Source: Myxococcales bacterium (GTDB lineage: Bacteria > Myxococcota > Myxococcia > Myxococcales > Myxococcaceae). From it: 24,452 nucleotides of DNA. Shown piece by piece: positions 1-7,402 of this stretch (position 1 is its first letter; each line of letters opens with the position of its first letter). The notes under the pieces were generated by a model, which was given only the letters and a program-made list of their open reading frames with translations, did not search any database and was not told the DNA's origin. A program made the position numbers and the translations under genes. Location: positions 22,367-46,818 of the forward strand of contig PMBV01000172.1 of NCBI GenBank assembly GCA_003153055.1. The letters run 5' to 3'.

Positions 1-423
1 CCGAAGATGTTCTACAGCCAGCGCATTCACGACAAGTGCTACCGCCGGCCCCACTTCGACGCGGGGCAATTCGTCGAGGCGTGGGACGACCCGGGGGCGC
101 GCCAAGGCTACTGCCTCTACAAGATGGGGTGCCGCGGGCCCACCACGTACAATGCCTGCAGCACCACCCGGTGGAACGGCGGGGTCAGCTTCCCCATTCA
201 GTCGGGGCACGGGTGCATCGGCTGCTCTGAGAAAGACTTCTGGGACAACGGGCCGTTCTACGAGCGGCTGGCGAACGTGTCCGGTTGGGGCGTGGAAGGC
301 ACCGCCGACTCCATCGGCGTCAAGGTGCTGGGCGGCGTCGCGGTGGGCCTCGCGGGTCACGCGGCGGCCTCGGCCCTCAAATCTGCAGCAAGCAAGCCTG
401 AGCAGCACGGAGGTGAGAAGTGA
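1..423 (+). CDS. hyaA: [NiFe]-hydrogenase small subunit, C-terminal part (5' truncated by window edge)
   Basis: The reading frame is open from base 1, so the start lies upstream. About 140 C-terminal residues are visible. The family's small subunit carries three Fe-S clusters that move electrons from the Ni-Fe site to cytochrome b on the outer face of the cytoplasmic membrane. The visible part contains the distal and medial cluster ligands: the HDKC stretch (bases about 34-45), the cysteines of [10 protein letters not shown], the cysteine of [10 protein letters not shown], and GHGCIGC. The proximal-cluster cysteines and the twin-arginine signal are outside the window, so oxygen tolerance cannot be read from the extra cysteines. 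The last 35 residues are a Gly/Ala/Val-rich stretch with a Lys-rich tail, consistent with the C-terminal membrane anchor. Its stop overlaps the GTG start of the large subunit. Family assignment is near certain; the symbol could equally be hoxK or hupS. Confidence 0.96.
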   Translation, partial: PKMFYSQRIHDKCYRRPHFDAGQFVEAWDDPGARQGYCLYKMGCRGPTTYNACSTTRWNGGVSFPIQSGHGCIGCSEKDFWDNGPFYERLANVSGWGVEGTADSIGVKVLGGVAVGLAGHAAASALKSAASKPEQHGGEK

Positions 424-2207
424 AGACCCCTAACGGCTACGAGCTGGACAGCTCGGGCAAGCGCGTCGTCGTCGACCCCGTCACCCGCATCGAGGGGCAC
501 CTCCGCGTCGAAGTGAACGTCGATGACAAGAACGTCATTCGCAACGCCGTGTCGACCGGCACCATGTGGCGAGGGCTGGAGATTATTTTGAAGGGCCGCG
601 ACCCCCGCGACGCCTGGGCCTTCACCGAGCGCATCTGCGGCGTGTGCACCGGCACCCACGCGCTGACCTCGGTGCGCGCGGTGGAAGACGCCCTCGACAT
701 CAAGATTCCCAACAACGCCAACACCATCCGCAACATCATTCACCACACGCTCTACGTGCACGACCACCTGGTGCACTTCTACCACCTGCACGCCCTCGAC
801 TGGGTCGACGTGGTGAGCGCGCTCAAGGCCGACCCCAAGGCCACCAGTGAGCTGGCGATGTCCATCTCGCCCTGGCCCAAGGCGTCGGTCGGCTACTTCC
901 GCGACCTGCAGAACCGGCTCAAGAAGTTCGTCGGGTCGGGGCAGTTGGGGCCGTTCAAGAACGGCTACTGGGGGCACCCGGCGTACAAGCTGCCGCCCGA
1001 GGCGAACCTCATGGCGGTGGCCCACTACCTCGAGGCCCTCGACTTCCAGAAAGACATCGTGAAGATCCAGACGGTGCTGGGTGGCAAGAACCCGCACCCC
1101 AACTGGCTCGTCGGCGGCGTCCCCTGCGCCATCAACCTCGACGGCGACGGCGCCACCGGGGCGGCCATCAACATGGAGCGCCTCAACCTCATCGGCTCCA
1201 TCGCCCAGCAGACGCTGGAGTTCGTCGAGCAGGTCTACATTCCCGACCTCAAGGCGGTGGCCAGCTTCTACAAAGACTGGCTGTACGGTGGCGGGCTCTC
1301 GAGCCAGTCGCTGCTCGCCTACGGTGAGTTCCCCGAGTACGCCAACGACTACTCCAACAAGAGCCTGGCGCTCCCCCGTGGCGCCATCATCAACGGCAAG
1401 CTCACTGAGGTGCACGAGGTCGACCTGAAGGACCTCCAGCAGATTCAGGAGTTCGTCACCCACTCTTGGTACAAGTACCCCGACGAGACCAAGGGCCTCC
1501 ACCCCTTCGAGGGCGTCACCGAGCCGAACTTCGTCTTGGGCCCCAACGCCAAGGGAGACAAGAAGCGCATCGAGCAGCTCGACGAGGGCGCCAAGTACTC
1601 CTTCGTCAAGGCGCCCCGCTGGAAGGGCCACGCCATGGAGGTCGGGCCCCTCGCTCGCTTCGTGGTGGCGTACTTCTCTGGTCACGAAGGCGTGAAGGAG
1701 CTCGTTGACTCCACGTTGAAGGACCTGGGCGTGCCCATCACCGCGCTGTTCTCGACGCTGGGGCGCACGGCGGCCCGCGGTCTCGAGTGTCTGTGGAGCG
1801 CCAAGGAGCTGGTCCGCAACCACCAGAAGCTCATCGCCTCCATCAAGGCGGGAGACCGCGCCACCGCCACCACCGACAAGTGGGAGCCCTCGAAGTGGCC
1901 CGCCTCGGCCAAGGGGGCCGGCTTCTCCGAGGCGCCTCGTGGTGCCCTGGGCCACTGGGTGCACATCGAGCACGGGAAGATCGCCAACTACCAGGCCGTG
2001 GTGCCCACCACCTGGAACGGCAGCCCCAGAGACCCGGCGGGCAACATCGGCGCCTTCGAGGCGTCGCTGATGAACACCCCGATGGCCGACCCAGAACAAC
2101 CGCTGGAGATCATCCGCACCATCCACAGCTTCGACCCCTGTCTCGCCTGCGCCACGCACGTCATGTCTCCCGACGGGCAAGAGCTGGCGAAGGTGACGGT
2201 CAAGTGA
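420..2207 (+). CDS. hyaB: [NiFe]-hydrogenase large subunit (uptake, membrane-bound type)
   Basis: 595 residues, the catalytic subunit that holds the Ni-Fe(CN)2CO site and oxidises H2. The N-terminal ligand motif RICGVC gives C73 and C76. The C-terminal DPCLACATH gives C574 and C577, followed after H580 by a 15-residue tail ([15 protein letters not shown]) that the maturation endopeptidase should remove. [10 protein letters not shown] near the N-terminus is also typical. The GTG start at 420 overlaps the small-subunit stop and is preceded by a strong GGAGG at about 409-413. Next comes a cytochrome b and a hox/hya-type accessory set, so this is a respiratory uptake enzyme rather than a cytoplasmic one. 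The motifs and neighbours fit the group that includes E. coli Hyd-1 and Ralstonia HoxG. The exact subgroup would need a tree. Alternative symbols are hoxG and hupL. Confidence 0.98.
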   Translation: MKTPNGYELDSSGKRVVVDPVTRIEGHLRVEVNVDDKNVIRNAVSTGTMWRGLEIILKGRDPRDAWAFTERICGVCTGTHALTSVRAVEDALDIKIPNNANTIRNIIHHTLYVHDHLVHFYHLHALDWVDVVSALKADPKATSELAMSISPWPKASVGYFRDLQNRLKKFVGSGQLGPFKNGYWGHPAYKLPPEANLMAVAHYLEALDFQKDIVKIQTVLGGKNPHPNWLVGGVPCAINLDGDGATGAAINMERLNLIGSIAQQTLEFVEQVYIPDLKAVASFYKDWLYGGGLSSQSLLAYGEFPEYANDYSNKSLALPRGAIINGKLTEVHEVDLKDLQQIQEFVTHSWYKYPDETKGLHPFEGVTEPNFVLGPNAKGDKKRIEQLDEGAKYSFVKAPRWKGHAMEVGPLARFVVAYFSGHEGVKELVDSTLKDLGVPITALFSTLGRTAARGLECLWSAKELVRNHQKLIASIKAGDRATATTDKWEPSKWPASAKGAGFSEAPRGALGHWVHIEHGKIANYQAVVPTTWNGSPRDPAGNIGAFEASLMNTPMADPEQPLEIIRTIHSFDPCLACATHVMSPDGQELAKVTVK

Positions 2208-2214
2208 GGGCACC

Positions 2215-2940
2215 ATGAGCTCCGCACTCACGGCTCCACCGGCTGCCGCGCGCAAGCTGCCGCGGGCGGTGTATGTCTACGAATTCGCCGTTCGCGCCTG
2301 GCACTGGATGACGGCCCTCGCCATCACCGTCTTGTCGGTGACGGGGTACTTCATCGCCCAGCCGCCCAACTCCCTGTCGGGTGAGGCGAGCGACCACTTC
2401 TTCAACGGCTTCGTACGCACCGCGCACTTCACCGCTGGCTATGTGTTGGCCATCGGCTTCCTGTTTCGGGTGTACTGGCTCTTCGTGGGGAACTCGCACT
2501 CGAAGGAGATCTTCTTCGTGCCCCTCTGGAGGCCCTCCTTTCTCAAGGGCCTCTTCCACGAGCTGAAGTACTACGCGCTGCTCAAGAGCGTTCCGCCCAA
2601 GCACGTCGGCCACAACCCTCTGGCGCGGACGGTGATGTTCTTCTTCTTCGTCTTGGGGACGACGTTCCTCGGCATCAGCGGCTTCGGCCTCTACTCCGAA
2701 GGGTGCGCCGCGGGCTCGTGGCAGCAGCGGCTGTTCGGCTGGACCATCTCGTTCGCCGGGAGCAGCATGACCCTGCGAACCTGGCACCACCTGGCGATGT
2801 ACTACGTGCTCATGTTCGTCATGGCGCACCTCTACCTCGTCCTCCGGGAAGACATGATGGGCCGCACGTCGATGTCCTCCACCATGGTGTCCGGGTGGCG
2901 GATGTTCCGCGACGACGCGCCCGTCGACGAGGAGCACTGA
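2215..2940 (+). CDS. hyaC: Ni/Fe-hydrogenase b-type cytochrome subunit
   Basis: 241 residues, an integral membrane protein that anchors the hydrogenase dimer and passes electrons from the distal Fe-S cluster to quinone. Four hydrophobic segments are visible (roughly residues 30-48, 68-92, 137-160 and 190-215). Candidate haem-b ligands are H30 (RAWHW), H71 (RTAHF), H191/H192 (TWHHL) and H205 (MAHLY), in the places expected for the HyaC/HoxZ/HupC family. It starts seven bases after the large-subunit stop with a GAGGG just upstream. Its TGA shares a base with the ATG of the protease gene, which indicates translational coupling. Length and order match the family well. Nothing is truncated. Other names used are hoxZ, hupC and cybH. 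Confidence 0.95.
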   Translation: MSSALTAPPAAARKLPRAVYVYEFAVRAWHWMTALAITVLSVTGYFIAQPPNSLSGEASDHFFNGFVRTAHFTAGYVLAIGFLFRVYWLFVGNSHSKEIFFVPLWRPSFLKGLFHELKYYALLKSVPPKHVGHNPLARTVMFFFFVLGTTFLGISGFGLYSEGCAAGSWQQRLFGWTISFAGSSMTLRTWHHLAMYYVLMFVMAHLYLVLREDMMGRTSMSSTMVSGWRMFRDDAPVDEEH

Positions 2941-3569
2941 TGTCCGAGCCGCGCACGCCGGTGCTCGTCCTCGGCATCGGGAACCTGCTCTGGGCCGACG
3001 AGGGCTTCGGCGTGCGCTGCGTCGAGGCCCTGCACCAGCGCTACGACTTCGCTCCTGGAGTGGAGGTGCTCGACGGGGGAACCCAGGGCATCTACCTCGC
3101 GAACACGGTGGCCGCCGCCGAGCGGCTCCTGGTGTTCGACGCCCTCGACTACGGCGATGAGCCGGGGGCGCTGCGGGTGGTGCGCGACGCCGAAGTGCCC
3201 TGCTTTCACGGCGTGAGGAAGATGAGCCTCCACCAGACCGGTTTTCAGGAGGTGCTGGCGGCCACCGAGCTGCTCGGCAGCCCACCGGCGCGGGTGACGC
3301 TGGTCGGCGTGCAGCTCGAGGAGATCGACGACTTCGGAGGCTCCTTGACCGAGAAGGTGGCGGCCCAGCTCGACGCCGCGCTGGCGCTGGGGCTGCGGGA
3401 GCTCGAGGCCTGGGGCTTTCCCGCGCGGCTCCGGTCAGTGCCGGCCGGGGGCCTCCTCACCTCGGGGCTGGACCGCACGAGCTACGAGGCCGAGCGCCCG
3501 TCGACCGACGTCGTCTGCCGAGAAGGCGATGCCCGGTTCCTGAACCTCCGGGCTTTGGCGGTGGGCTAG
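2940..3569 (+). CDS. hyaD: Hydrogenase maturation endopeptidase (HyaD/HoxM/HupD family)
   Basis: 209 residues, starting at the ATG inside TGATG at 2938-2942. The family cleaves the C-terminal peptide of the large subunit once nickel has been inserted, closing the active site. The nickel-sensing residues line up as E21 (WADEGFG), D67 (LVFDALDYGD) and H98 (MSLHQTG). Their spacing is the same as E16, D62 and H93 of E. coli HybD. The N-terminal LVLGIGNLLWADEG is the family signature. The C-terminus runs some 40-45 residues beyond a minimal HybD core, ending in an Arg/Leu-rich tail of unknown role. The predicted target is the 15-residue tail of the large subunit encoded directly upstream. Functional identity is very likely from motifs and position together. 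Confidence 0.95.
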   Translation: MSEPRTPVLVLGIGNLLWADEGFGVRCVEALHQRYDFAPGVEVLDGGTQGIYLANTVAAAERLLVFDALDYGDEPGALRVVRDAEVPCFHGVRKMSLHQTGFQEVLAATELLGSPPARVTLVGVQLEEIDDFGGSLTEKVAAQLDAALALGLRELEAWGFPARLRSVPAGGLLTSGLDRTSYEAERPSTDVVCREGDARFLNLRALAVG

Positions 3570-3571
3570 TC

Positions 3572-3880
3572 ATGTGTATTGGTTTGCCGATGCGGGTGCT
3601 GGAAACCGACGGCGTGAGCGCGGTGGTGGAGGGGCTCGGCTCACGGCGGCGCGTCAGTCTGTTGCTCGTGGGTGACGTCGCCGTGGGGACTCCGGTGCTG
3701 GTGCACATCGAGACCGCTGTGCGGGTGCTGACCGAAGAAGAGGTGCCCTTGCTCGAGGGCGCTCTGGCCGCGGCCGAAGCGGCAGCCCGGGGAGAGCCCT
3801 GGGAGCACCTCATGTCTGATTTGCTCGAGCGAACGCCCGAGCTTCCTGTTCATCTCCAAAACAAGGAGGCGCTCCCATGA
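3572..3880 (+). CDS. HypC/HupF/HoxL-type hydrogenase assembly chaperone
   Basis: 102 residues beginning MCIGLPM, the HypC-family N-terminus in which Cys2 is used to carry the Fe(CN)2CO unit and to contact the large-subunit precursor. A beta-rich OB-like core follows (residues 8-55), then a helical C-terminal part (about 55-95) longer than in minimal HypC. It starts two bases after the protease stop. Its last codons hold an AAGGAGG (about 3863-3869) serving the next gene, whose ATG overlaps this TGA. Because it sits between the protease and the HyaE-like gene, it is more likely the operon-specific paralogue (HoxL in Ralstonia, HupF in Rhizobium) than the general HypC. The sequence alone cannot settle that. 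Confidence 0.92.
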   Translation: MCIGLPMRVLETDGVSAVVEGLGSRRRVSLLLVGDVAVGTPVLVHIETAVRVLTEEEVPLLEGALAAAEAAARGEPWEHLMSDLLERTPELPVHLQNKEALP

Positions 3881-4257
3881 GCCTTCAACCACTCGACGCG
3901 CTGGTGCGTGACTTCACTCACGTCAGCCTGGAAACCCTCGATGTCTTCCTTCAGCGCCCAGGGTGGAGCCTGTTGGTGGTGGCTGGCGACGCCAAGCAGC
4001 GCCCCGAGGCCCAGGACGTCGCGGTGGTGGCCCGGGAGCTGATTCGGCGCGCCCCCCAAGGGCTCCAGCTCGGCGTCGTCACCGAGAGCAATGAAGAGGC
4101 GGTGAAGCAGCGCTTCGGGCTCACCGCGGTGCCTGGCCTCCTCTTCGTGAAGAATGGGCGAACCGTGTCGACGGTGCAGCGCATTCAAGATTGGTCAGTG
4201 TACCAGCGCGCCGCCGAGACCCTGTGGGGCCGCGCAGCGCCGGAGGCCCAGGCATGA
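3877..4257 (+). CDS. hyaE: HyaE/HoxO/HupG-family thioredoxin-fold accessory protein
   Basis: 126 residues. The family has a thioredoxin-like fold and binds the Tat-exported small subunit precursor, protecting or proof-reading it before export. The sequence shows the expected beta-alpha pattern, with the strand WSLLVVAGD (about residues 29-37), GVVTESN, and a cis-proline region TAVPGLLFVKNG. There is no CxxC redox pair, as is usual for this family, so it should act as a chaperone and not an oxidoreductase. It is translationally coupled on both sides: ATGA overlap with the HypC-like gene and ATGA overlap with the HyaF-like gene. The strong AAGGAGG at about 3863-3869 supports the chosen start. 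Homologues in aerobic uptake-hydrogenase operons occur in this same position. Confidence 0.9.
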   Translation: MSLQPLDALVRDFTHVSLETLDVFLQRPGWSLLVVAGDAKQRPEAQDVAVVARELIRRAPQGLQLGVVTESNEEAVKQRFGLTAVPGLLFVKNGRTVSTVQRIQDWSVYQRAAETLWGRAAPEAQA

Positions 4258-5084
4258 GCAGCCCGCTGTTTCCCATTCTTCAAGACGGCCAAGACGAGCT
4301 GGGCAGCCAGGAGGCCTTCGGCGGGCTCGAGAGCCCTCAGCCGCGGCCGTTGTTGGCCTTCGATGGCGAGGCCGGCTCGGCGGAGTGCGTGCCATTGCTC
4401 AAGGCGTGTCAGGCGGCGTTGGTGCGGTGCGCCGAGTCGGGCGTTGGGGCGGTGCTCCCGGTGGTGGGGCTCTCTCCAGCCGGGCTCAAGTTCCTCGAGT
4501 CGACGCTGGGCGAGGGTGAAGTGGTGGTGAACGTCGCCGGGGGCCACCAGTACGAGGCCAAGGAGACGGTGTTGCCGGGGCTGTGGCGGGTGTGGACGCG
4601 AGAGGCGTCGGGAGAGCTCCGCTCGATGCATCTCGAGGTGGGGCCGGTGCCTCACGTGGCGGTGGCCGCCAACCGCGGAGGCACGCTCGCCGACGTCAGC
4701 ATCGGGCAGCCTCCCGAGGGGGTGATGAATGTCGTTCCGGTGTTGGCTGAGCTGCGCCATCGGAGCCAGACGTGGCAATCGGGCCAACCCAACCATGTGA
4801 TGAGCTTCACGCTGTTGCCGATGACGGAGGCAGACATGGCCTTCCTCGAGGCGCAGCTCGGTCACGGGCCGGTGCGCGGGGAGTCGAAGGGCTTCAGTCG
4901 CTGCCGGGTCGAGCTGACCACGGTGCGGAACATCTGGAGCGTCCAGCACTTCAACGCCATGGGGAAGCTCATCCTCGACACCCTCGAAGTGGGTGATGTG
5001 CCGTCGGCGCTGGTCGCTGGTGGGCATGACTTCGAAGACTCGGCGACGAGGCTGGGGGAGTGGCTCGAGGTCGCGGTGTCGTGA
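4254..5084 (+). CDS. hyaF: HyaF/HoxQ/HupH-family hydrogenase expression/formation protein
   Basis: 276 residues. I place the start at the ATG at 4254, which overlaps the preceding TGA; an in-frame GTG-type extension to 4191 would run back over the HyaE-like gene. HyaF/HoxQ/HupH proteins cooperate with the HyaE-like chaperone in small-subunit maturation and in Fe-S cluster handling. Visible landmarks are the N-terminal LFPILQDGQDE, a central region with GHQYEAKETVLPGLWRVW, and the C-terminal CRVELTTVRNIWSVQHFN, which I associate with this family. No signal peptide or membrane segment is seen, so it is cytoplasmic. Its TGA overlaps the GTG of the next gene. Assignment rests on both sequence landmarks and the conserved gene order. 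Confidence 0.9.
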   Translation: MSSPLFPILQDGQDELGSQEAFGGLESPQPRPLLAFDGEAGSAECVPLLKACQAALVRCAESGVGAVLPVVGLSPAGLKFLESTLGEGEVVVNVAGGHQYEAKETVLPGLWRVWTREASGELRSMHLEVGPVPHVAVAANRGGTLADVSIGQPPEGVMNVVPVLAELRHRSQTWQSGQPNHVMSFTLLPMTEADMAFLEAQLGHGPVRGESKGFSRCRVELTTVRNIWSVQHFNAMGKLILDTLEVGDVPSALVAGGHDFEDSATRLGEWLEVAVS

Positions 5085-5704
5085 GCACCTTCGAGTGCGG
5101 CGTGTGCTGGAATGTGTACGACCCGGCGGTGGGCGACGACGTGGCGCAGGTGCCCGCGGGGACGGCCTTCGGGGACTTGCCCGAGGGCTGGAGGTGCCCC
5201 AAGTGCGACTCACCCAAGGAGCGGTACCTGCCAGCGCGTGAGGAGGCTGACCCGCGCGTGGAGCGGCTGGTGGAGGAGTATCGCCTCATCGCCGACACGA
5301 GGATGAAGGGGTTGCCCATCGTGAATCCCCGGCTCGGGGTCGAGGCGGTGGGGTTCGAGGTGACGGCCGCGGGGCTCTTGGGGGCGCTGGTGACGCCGTG
5401 GTCCATCAACGCGGTGTTGTTCCCCGTGTCTGGGGAGGCCCCCGTCGATGGACATCAGCGGGTGTTGCCCGGAGGCTCGTTCCGCTTCCTTCCGCAGCGC
5501 CTCGATGTTGCAGGGTACGTGGAGCTGTGCTCGTTGTTCTCGCCGGTGTTTCAGTTCGACGGGCAGGCGGCGGCGGTGGCCGCGGCGCGGGTGGCGTTGG
5601 CTCCGATGGTGACTCCGCCGAAGCCCGTCGAGGAGCCTCCGCCTCAGGCGCCTGAGCCCACCAGCCGCCGGGAGTTGTTCCAGCGGTTTCGCCGGCAAGG
5701 GTGA
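5081..5704 (+). CDS. Rubredoxin-HybE/HoxT fusion, hydrogenase assembly protein
   Basis: 207 residues from a GTG at 5081 that overlaps the previous stop (GTGA). Residues 1-50 form a rubredoxin domain with cysteines C6, C9, C39 and C42 (FECGVC and WRCPKC), which would bind one iron. Residues about 60-170 resemble the HybE/HupJ/HoxT chaperone family (VERLVEEYRLIADTRMKG, then a hydrophobic core containing LLGALVTPWSINAVLFP). The tail is Pro/Glu-rich and ends in a basic segment. In Ralstonia the rubredoxin HoxR and the chaperone HoxT are separate neighbouring proteins, and HoxR is needed for making active enzyme under air. Here they are one polypeptide, and no HoxV/HupK-like gene follows. This is the last gene of the operon. 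The rubredoxin part is certain; the HybE part is strong. Confidence 0.88.
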   Translation: MSTFECGVCWNVYDPAVGDDVAQVPAGTAFGDLPEGWRCPKCDSPKERYLPAREEADPRVERLVEEYRLIADTRMKGLPIVNPRLGVEAVGFEVTAAGLLGALVTPWSINAVLFPVSGEAPVDGHQRVLPGGSFRFLPQRLDVAGYVELCSLFSPVFQFDGQAAAVAAARVALAPMVTPPKPVEEPPPQAPEPTSRRELFQRFRRQG

Positions 5705-5736
5705 GGCTGAGTGTCTCTTCCATTTGGCCCTCACCC
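5699..5736 (+). terminator. Hairpin at the 3' end of the hydrogenase operon
   Basis: GGGTGAGG (5699-5706) pairs perfectly with CCTCACCC (5729-5736) across a 22-base loop. The left arm contains the stop codon of the last hydrogenase gene. There is no T-run after it, so it is not a classical intrinsic terminator. It may be a 3'-end stabilising or pausing structure. Confidence 0.35.
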
Positions 5737-6293
5737 CTGAGAGCCACCGACCTCGCGTCGAGGGTCGTGCTTGGGATGCGCGAGAGGATGCAGTCGAAGC
5801 ATTGGGCGTGGGCACCGTGGCGTGGGCTGGGCCATCGCACGGGAACGGCTCGAGGCAGGGGTCGAGGAGAGGGGGTCGGAAGCCTCGGGCGAGCATCACG
5901 AGCCCCTTGGCCGGTCGGGGCGCCGGTGCATGGGTGGGTGTGCTTCTCACGTGTGCTCACCGAGGTCTCGGGTCGAGGGGCTGGCCAGATGGCCTCGGTG
6001 GTTGGACAGCAGCCCCACCCCCGCACGTCAAGGCATGCTCGCCGCCCGCTGGTGGGTCCCTCCTCCTCGGTGGGACGAGGTCTCCAAGCGTGTCATCACG
6101 GTGTACAAATCTGTACTCCGTGATGACAGGGCTGGAGAGTGGCCCGTCATCGAGGTCGGTGCCGAGGTTCAGAGACCCGAGCTCGCACCGTGCGCGGCGA
6201 AGGACCGGATAAGGCGCCTGCGAACCCTGGCCCTCTCGCGACCTGCTCCGGGTGCCTGTCACGATGGCCACTCGCGAAGTAGAGTCCCTGGCC
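5737..6293. other. Gene-free interval between hydrogenase operon and PspA-like gene
   Basis: Several overlapping open frames exist on both strands, but they are rich in Arg, Gly, Ser and Pro, have no recognisable motif, and conflict with one another, as expected in GC-rich non-coding DNA. The only structured element I see is the 38-bp dyad at 6091-6128. No clear promoter hexamers were recognised. Confidence 0.6.
6091..6128. promoter_or_regulatory. 38-bp near-perfect inverted repeat, candidate operator or hairpin
   Basis: The outer arms TGTCATCACGG (6091-6101) and CCGTGATGACA (6118-6128) are perfectly complementary. After one T-T mismatch on each side, inner arms GTACA (6103-6107) and TGTAC (6112-6116) pair as well, leaving a four-base centre AATC. 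The inner GTACA-N4-TGTAC core looks like the palindromic sites bound by dimeric TetR-type repressors, which is only a resemblance. It lies about 165 bases before the PspA-like start and about 390 bases after the hydrogenase operon. It has no T-run, so a terminator is less likely. Confidence 0.6.
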
Positions 6294-6848
6294 GTGTTCG
6301 GCTGGTTCTCGAGGAAGAAGCGGAGCGGGGAGGCCCCCAAGGACCCCATCGCGGCCTTCGACAGCGTCATCCAGTCCCTCGAGCGGCAGGGCGCCGAGGT
6401 GCGCAAGTCGGCCGCCACCTTGTTGGCCCTGCGAGCCGAGCTGGGCAGAGACGAGAAGCGGTACGGTGCTCGTGACGACGAGCTGGCGACGCGCATCGCC
6501 ACCGCCAGCCACGAGGGCGATCCTCACGTCGAACGGGTACTCCTCCGCGATCGAGAAGACGCCCGCCGAATGCTCGAGAAGACCCGAGAGGCCTTGGCCA
6601 ACGCCGAGACCAACGCCACGCTGCTGCTCGAGGTGGCTGAGTCGCTGGGCCGCGAGGTGGCCGAGCTCAAGGCCGAGCGGCAGAGCGCGCGGGCCCGACT
6701 GTCGGCCGGCGTGGAGGTGACCGAAGCCCTGCGCACGCGAGCGGCCGAGTTCGAGCGGGTGATGAAGCTCGACGCGGCCCGCGACGAGATCGAGCGCGCC
6801 CAGGCCCTGGCTGACCTCTACCGGGAGGACGCCGCGAAGGCTCGCTGA
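6294..6848 (+). CDS. PspA/IM30-like coiled-coil protein
   Basis: 184 residues from a GTG at 6294. I chose this start because it gives the N-terminus MFGWFSRKKR, a short amphipathic basic leader of the kind seen in PspA/IM30-like proteins; an in-frame ATG exists at 6264. The rest is almost wholly predicted helix with coiled-coil character, rich in Glu, Arg, Ala and Leu (about residues 20-180), and lacks signal peptide, membrane segment or cysteine. Such proteins assemble on the inner face of the membrane and help maintain it under stress. The match is by composition and layout, not by an invariant motif, so another coiled-coil protein remains possible. Its TGA lies four bases from the stop of the convergent gene. 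Confidence 0.55.
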   Translation: MFGWFSRKKRSGEAPKDPIAAFDSVIQSLERQGAEVRKSAATLLALRAELGRDEKRYGARDDELATRIATASHEGDPHVERVLLRDREDARRMLEKTREALANAETNATLLLEVAESLGREVAELKAERQSARARLSAGVEVTEALRTRAAEFERVMKLDAARDEIERAQALADLYREDAAKAR

Positions 6849-6855
6849 GCGCTCA
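6846..6855. repeat. Palindrome TGAGCGCTCA (copy 1) containing both convergent stop codons
   Basis: This perfect 10-bp palindrome spans the TGA of the PspA-like gene and the TCA (stop) of the carbonic-anhydrase-like gene. An identical copy is found at 13258-13267. Sharing may be chance. Confidence 0.5.
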
Positions 6856-7365
6856 CGGGGCCCGATAGGCCTGGGCGAGCTCCACGTACACCTTCCACGC
6901 GTGGGCGATGGCCTCGAGCTCCTTGGCGTTGACCTCTCGCACCCGCTTGGCCGGCGCGCCCATGATGAAGCTCCGCGGCTCGAAGACCTTCCCCGGGGGA
7001 ATCAGGGAGCCGGCCGCGACGAAGCACCACTCGCCCAGCGTCACGTTGTCGAGGAGCGTGCTGCTCATGCCCACCAGGCAGTGATCGCCGACCCTGGCTC
7101 CATGGAGCGTCACCCGATGGCCGATGGTGCATTCGACCCCGACGACGGTGATGGAGAACCCCCGGCTCCCATGGGCGATGGTGCCGTCTTGGAGGTTCGA
7201 GCGCGCGCCGACGGTGATCGATCCACAATCTCCGCGCAACACAGTCGTGGGCCAGATCGACACCTCTTCGGCGAGATCCACCTCGCCCAGGAGCTCCGCG
7301 GCCGGGTGGACGTAAGCCGTGGGGTGAACGCGAGGCGTGAACTGGCGATAGGGAGAACTTGCCAT
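6853..7365 (-). CDS. Gamma-class carbonic anhydrase-like protein (left-handed beta-helix)
   Basis: 170 residues. The chain is a run of hexapeptide repeats typical of the left-handed beta-helix, from about residue 12 to 135, with a C-terminal helix. The three metal-ligand histidines of gamma-carbonic anhydrases are matched by H65 (DGTIAHG), H83 and H88 (IGHRVTLHG), with the same five-residue spacing between the last two as H117 and H122 of Cam. The family reversibly hydrates CO2, but many YrdA/PaaY-like members have no proven activity, and the acidic loop of Cam is absent here. The ATG at 7365 is chosen because MASSPYRQF fits the usual N-terminus; upstream extension would run into the divergent gene's signal peptide. 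Cytoplasmic. It is convergent with the PspA-like gene and divergent from the gene starting at 7403. Confidence 0.88.
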   Translation of the reverse strand: MASSPYRQFTPRVHPTAYVHPAAELLGEVDLAEEVSIWPTTVLRGDCGSITVGARSNLQDGTIAHGSRGFSITVVGVECTIGHRVTLHGARVGDHCLVGMSSTLLDNVTLGEWCFVAAGSLIPPGKVFEPRSFIMGAPAKRVREVNAKELEAIAHAWKVYVELAQAYRAP

Positions 7366-7402
7366 GGGCGACCTGTACCCGAAGCGAGGTATGTTTCCCA
7401 TC

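Noticed and set aside
357..2255. 632-residue open frame on the minus strand opposite the hydrogenase large subunit
   Set aside because: It mirrors a certain gene, is dominated by Val, Gly, Arg and Asp from antisense GC-rich codons, and has no recognisable motif.
5701..6502. Overlapping open frames on both strands in the interval after the hydrogenase operon
   Set aside because: They conflict with each other, have no plausible ribosome-binding sites or domains, and are crossed by the 38-bp dyad.
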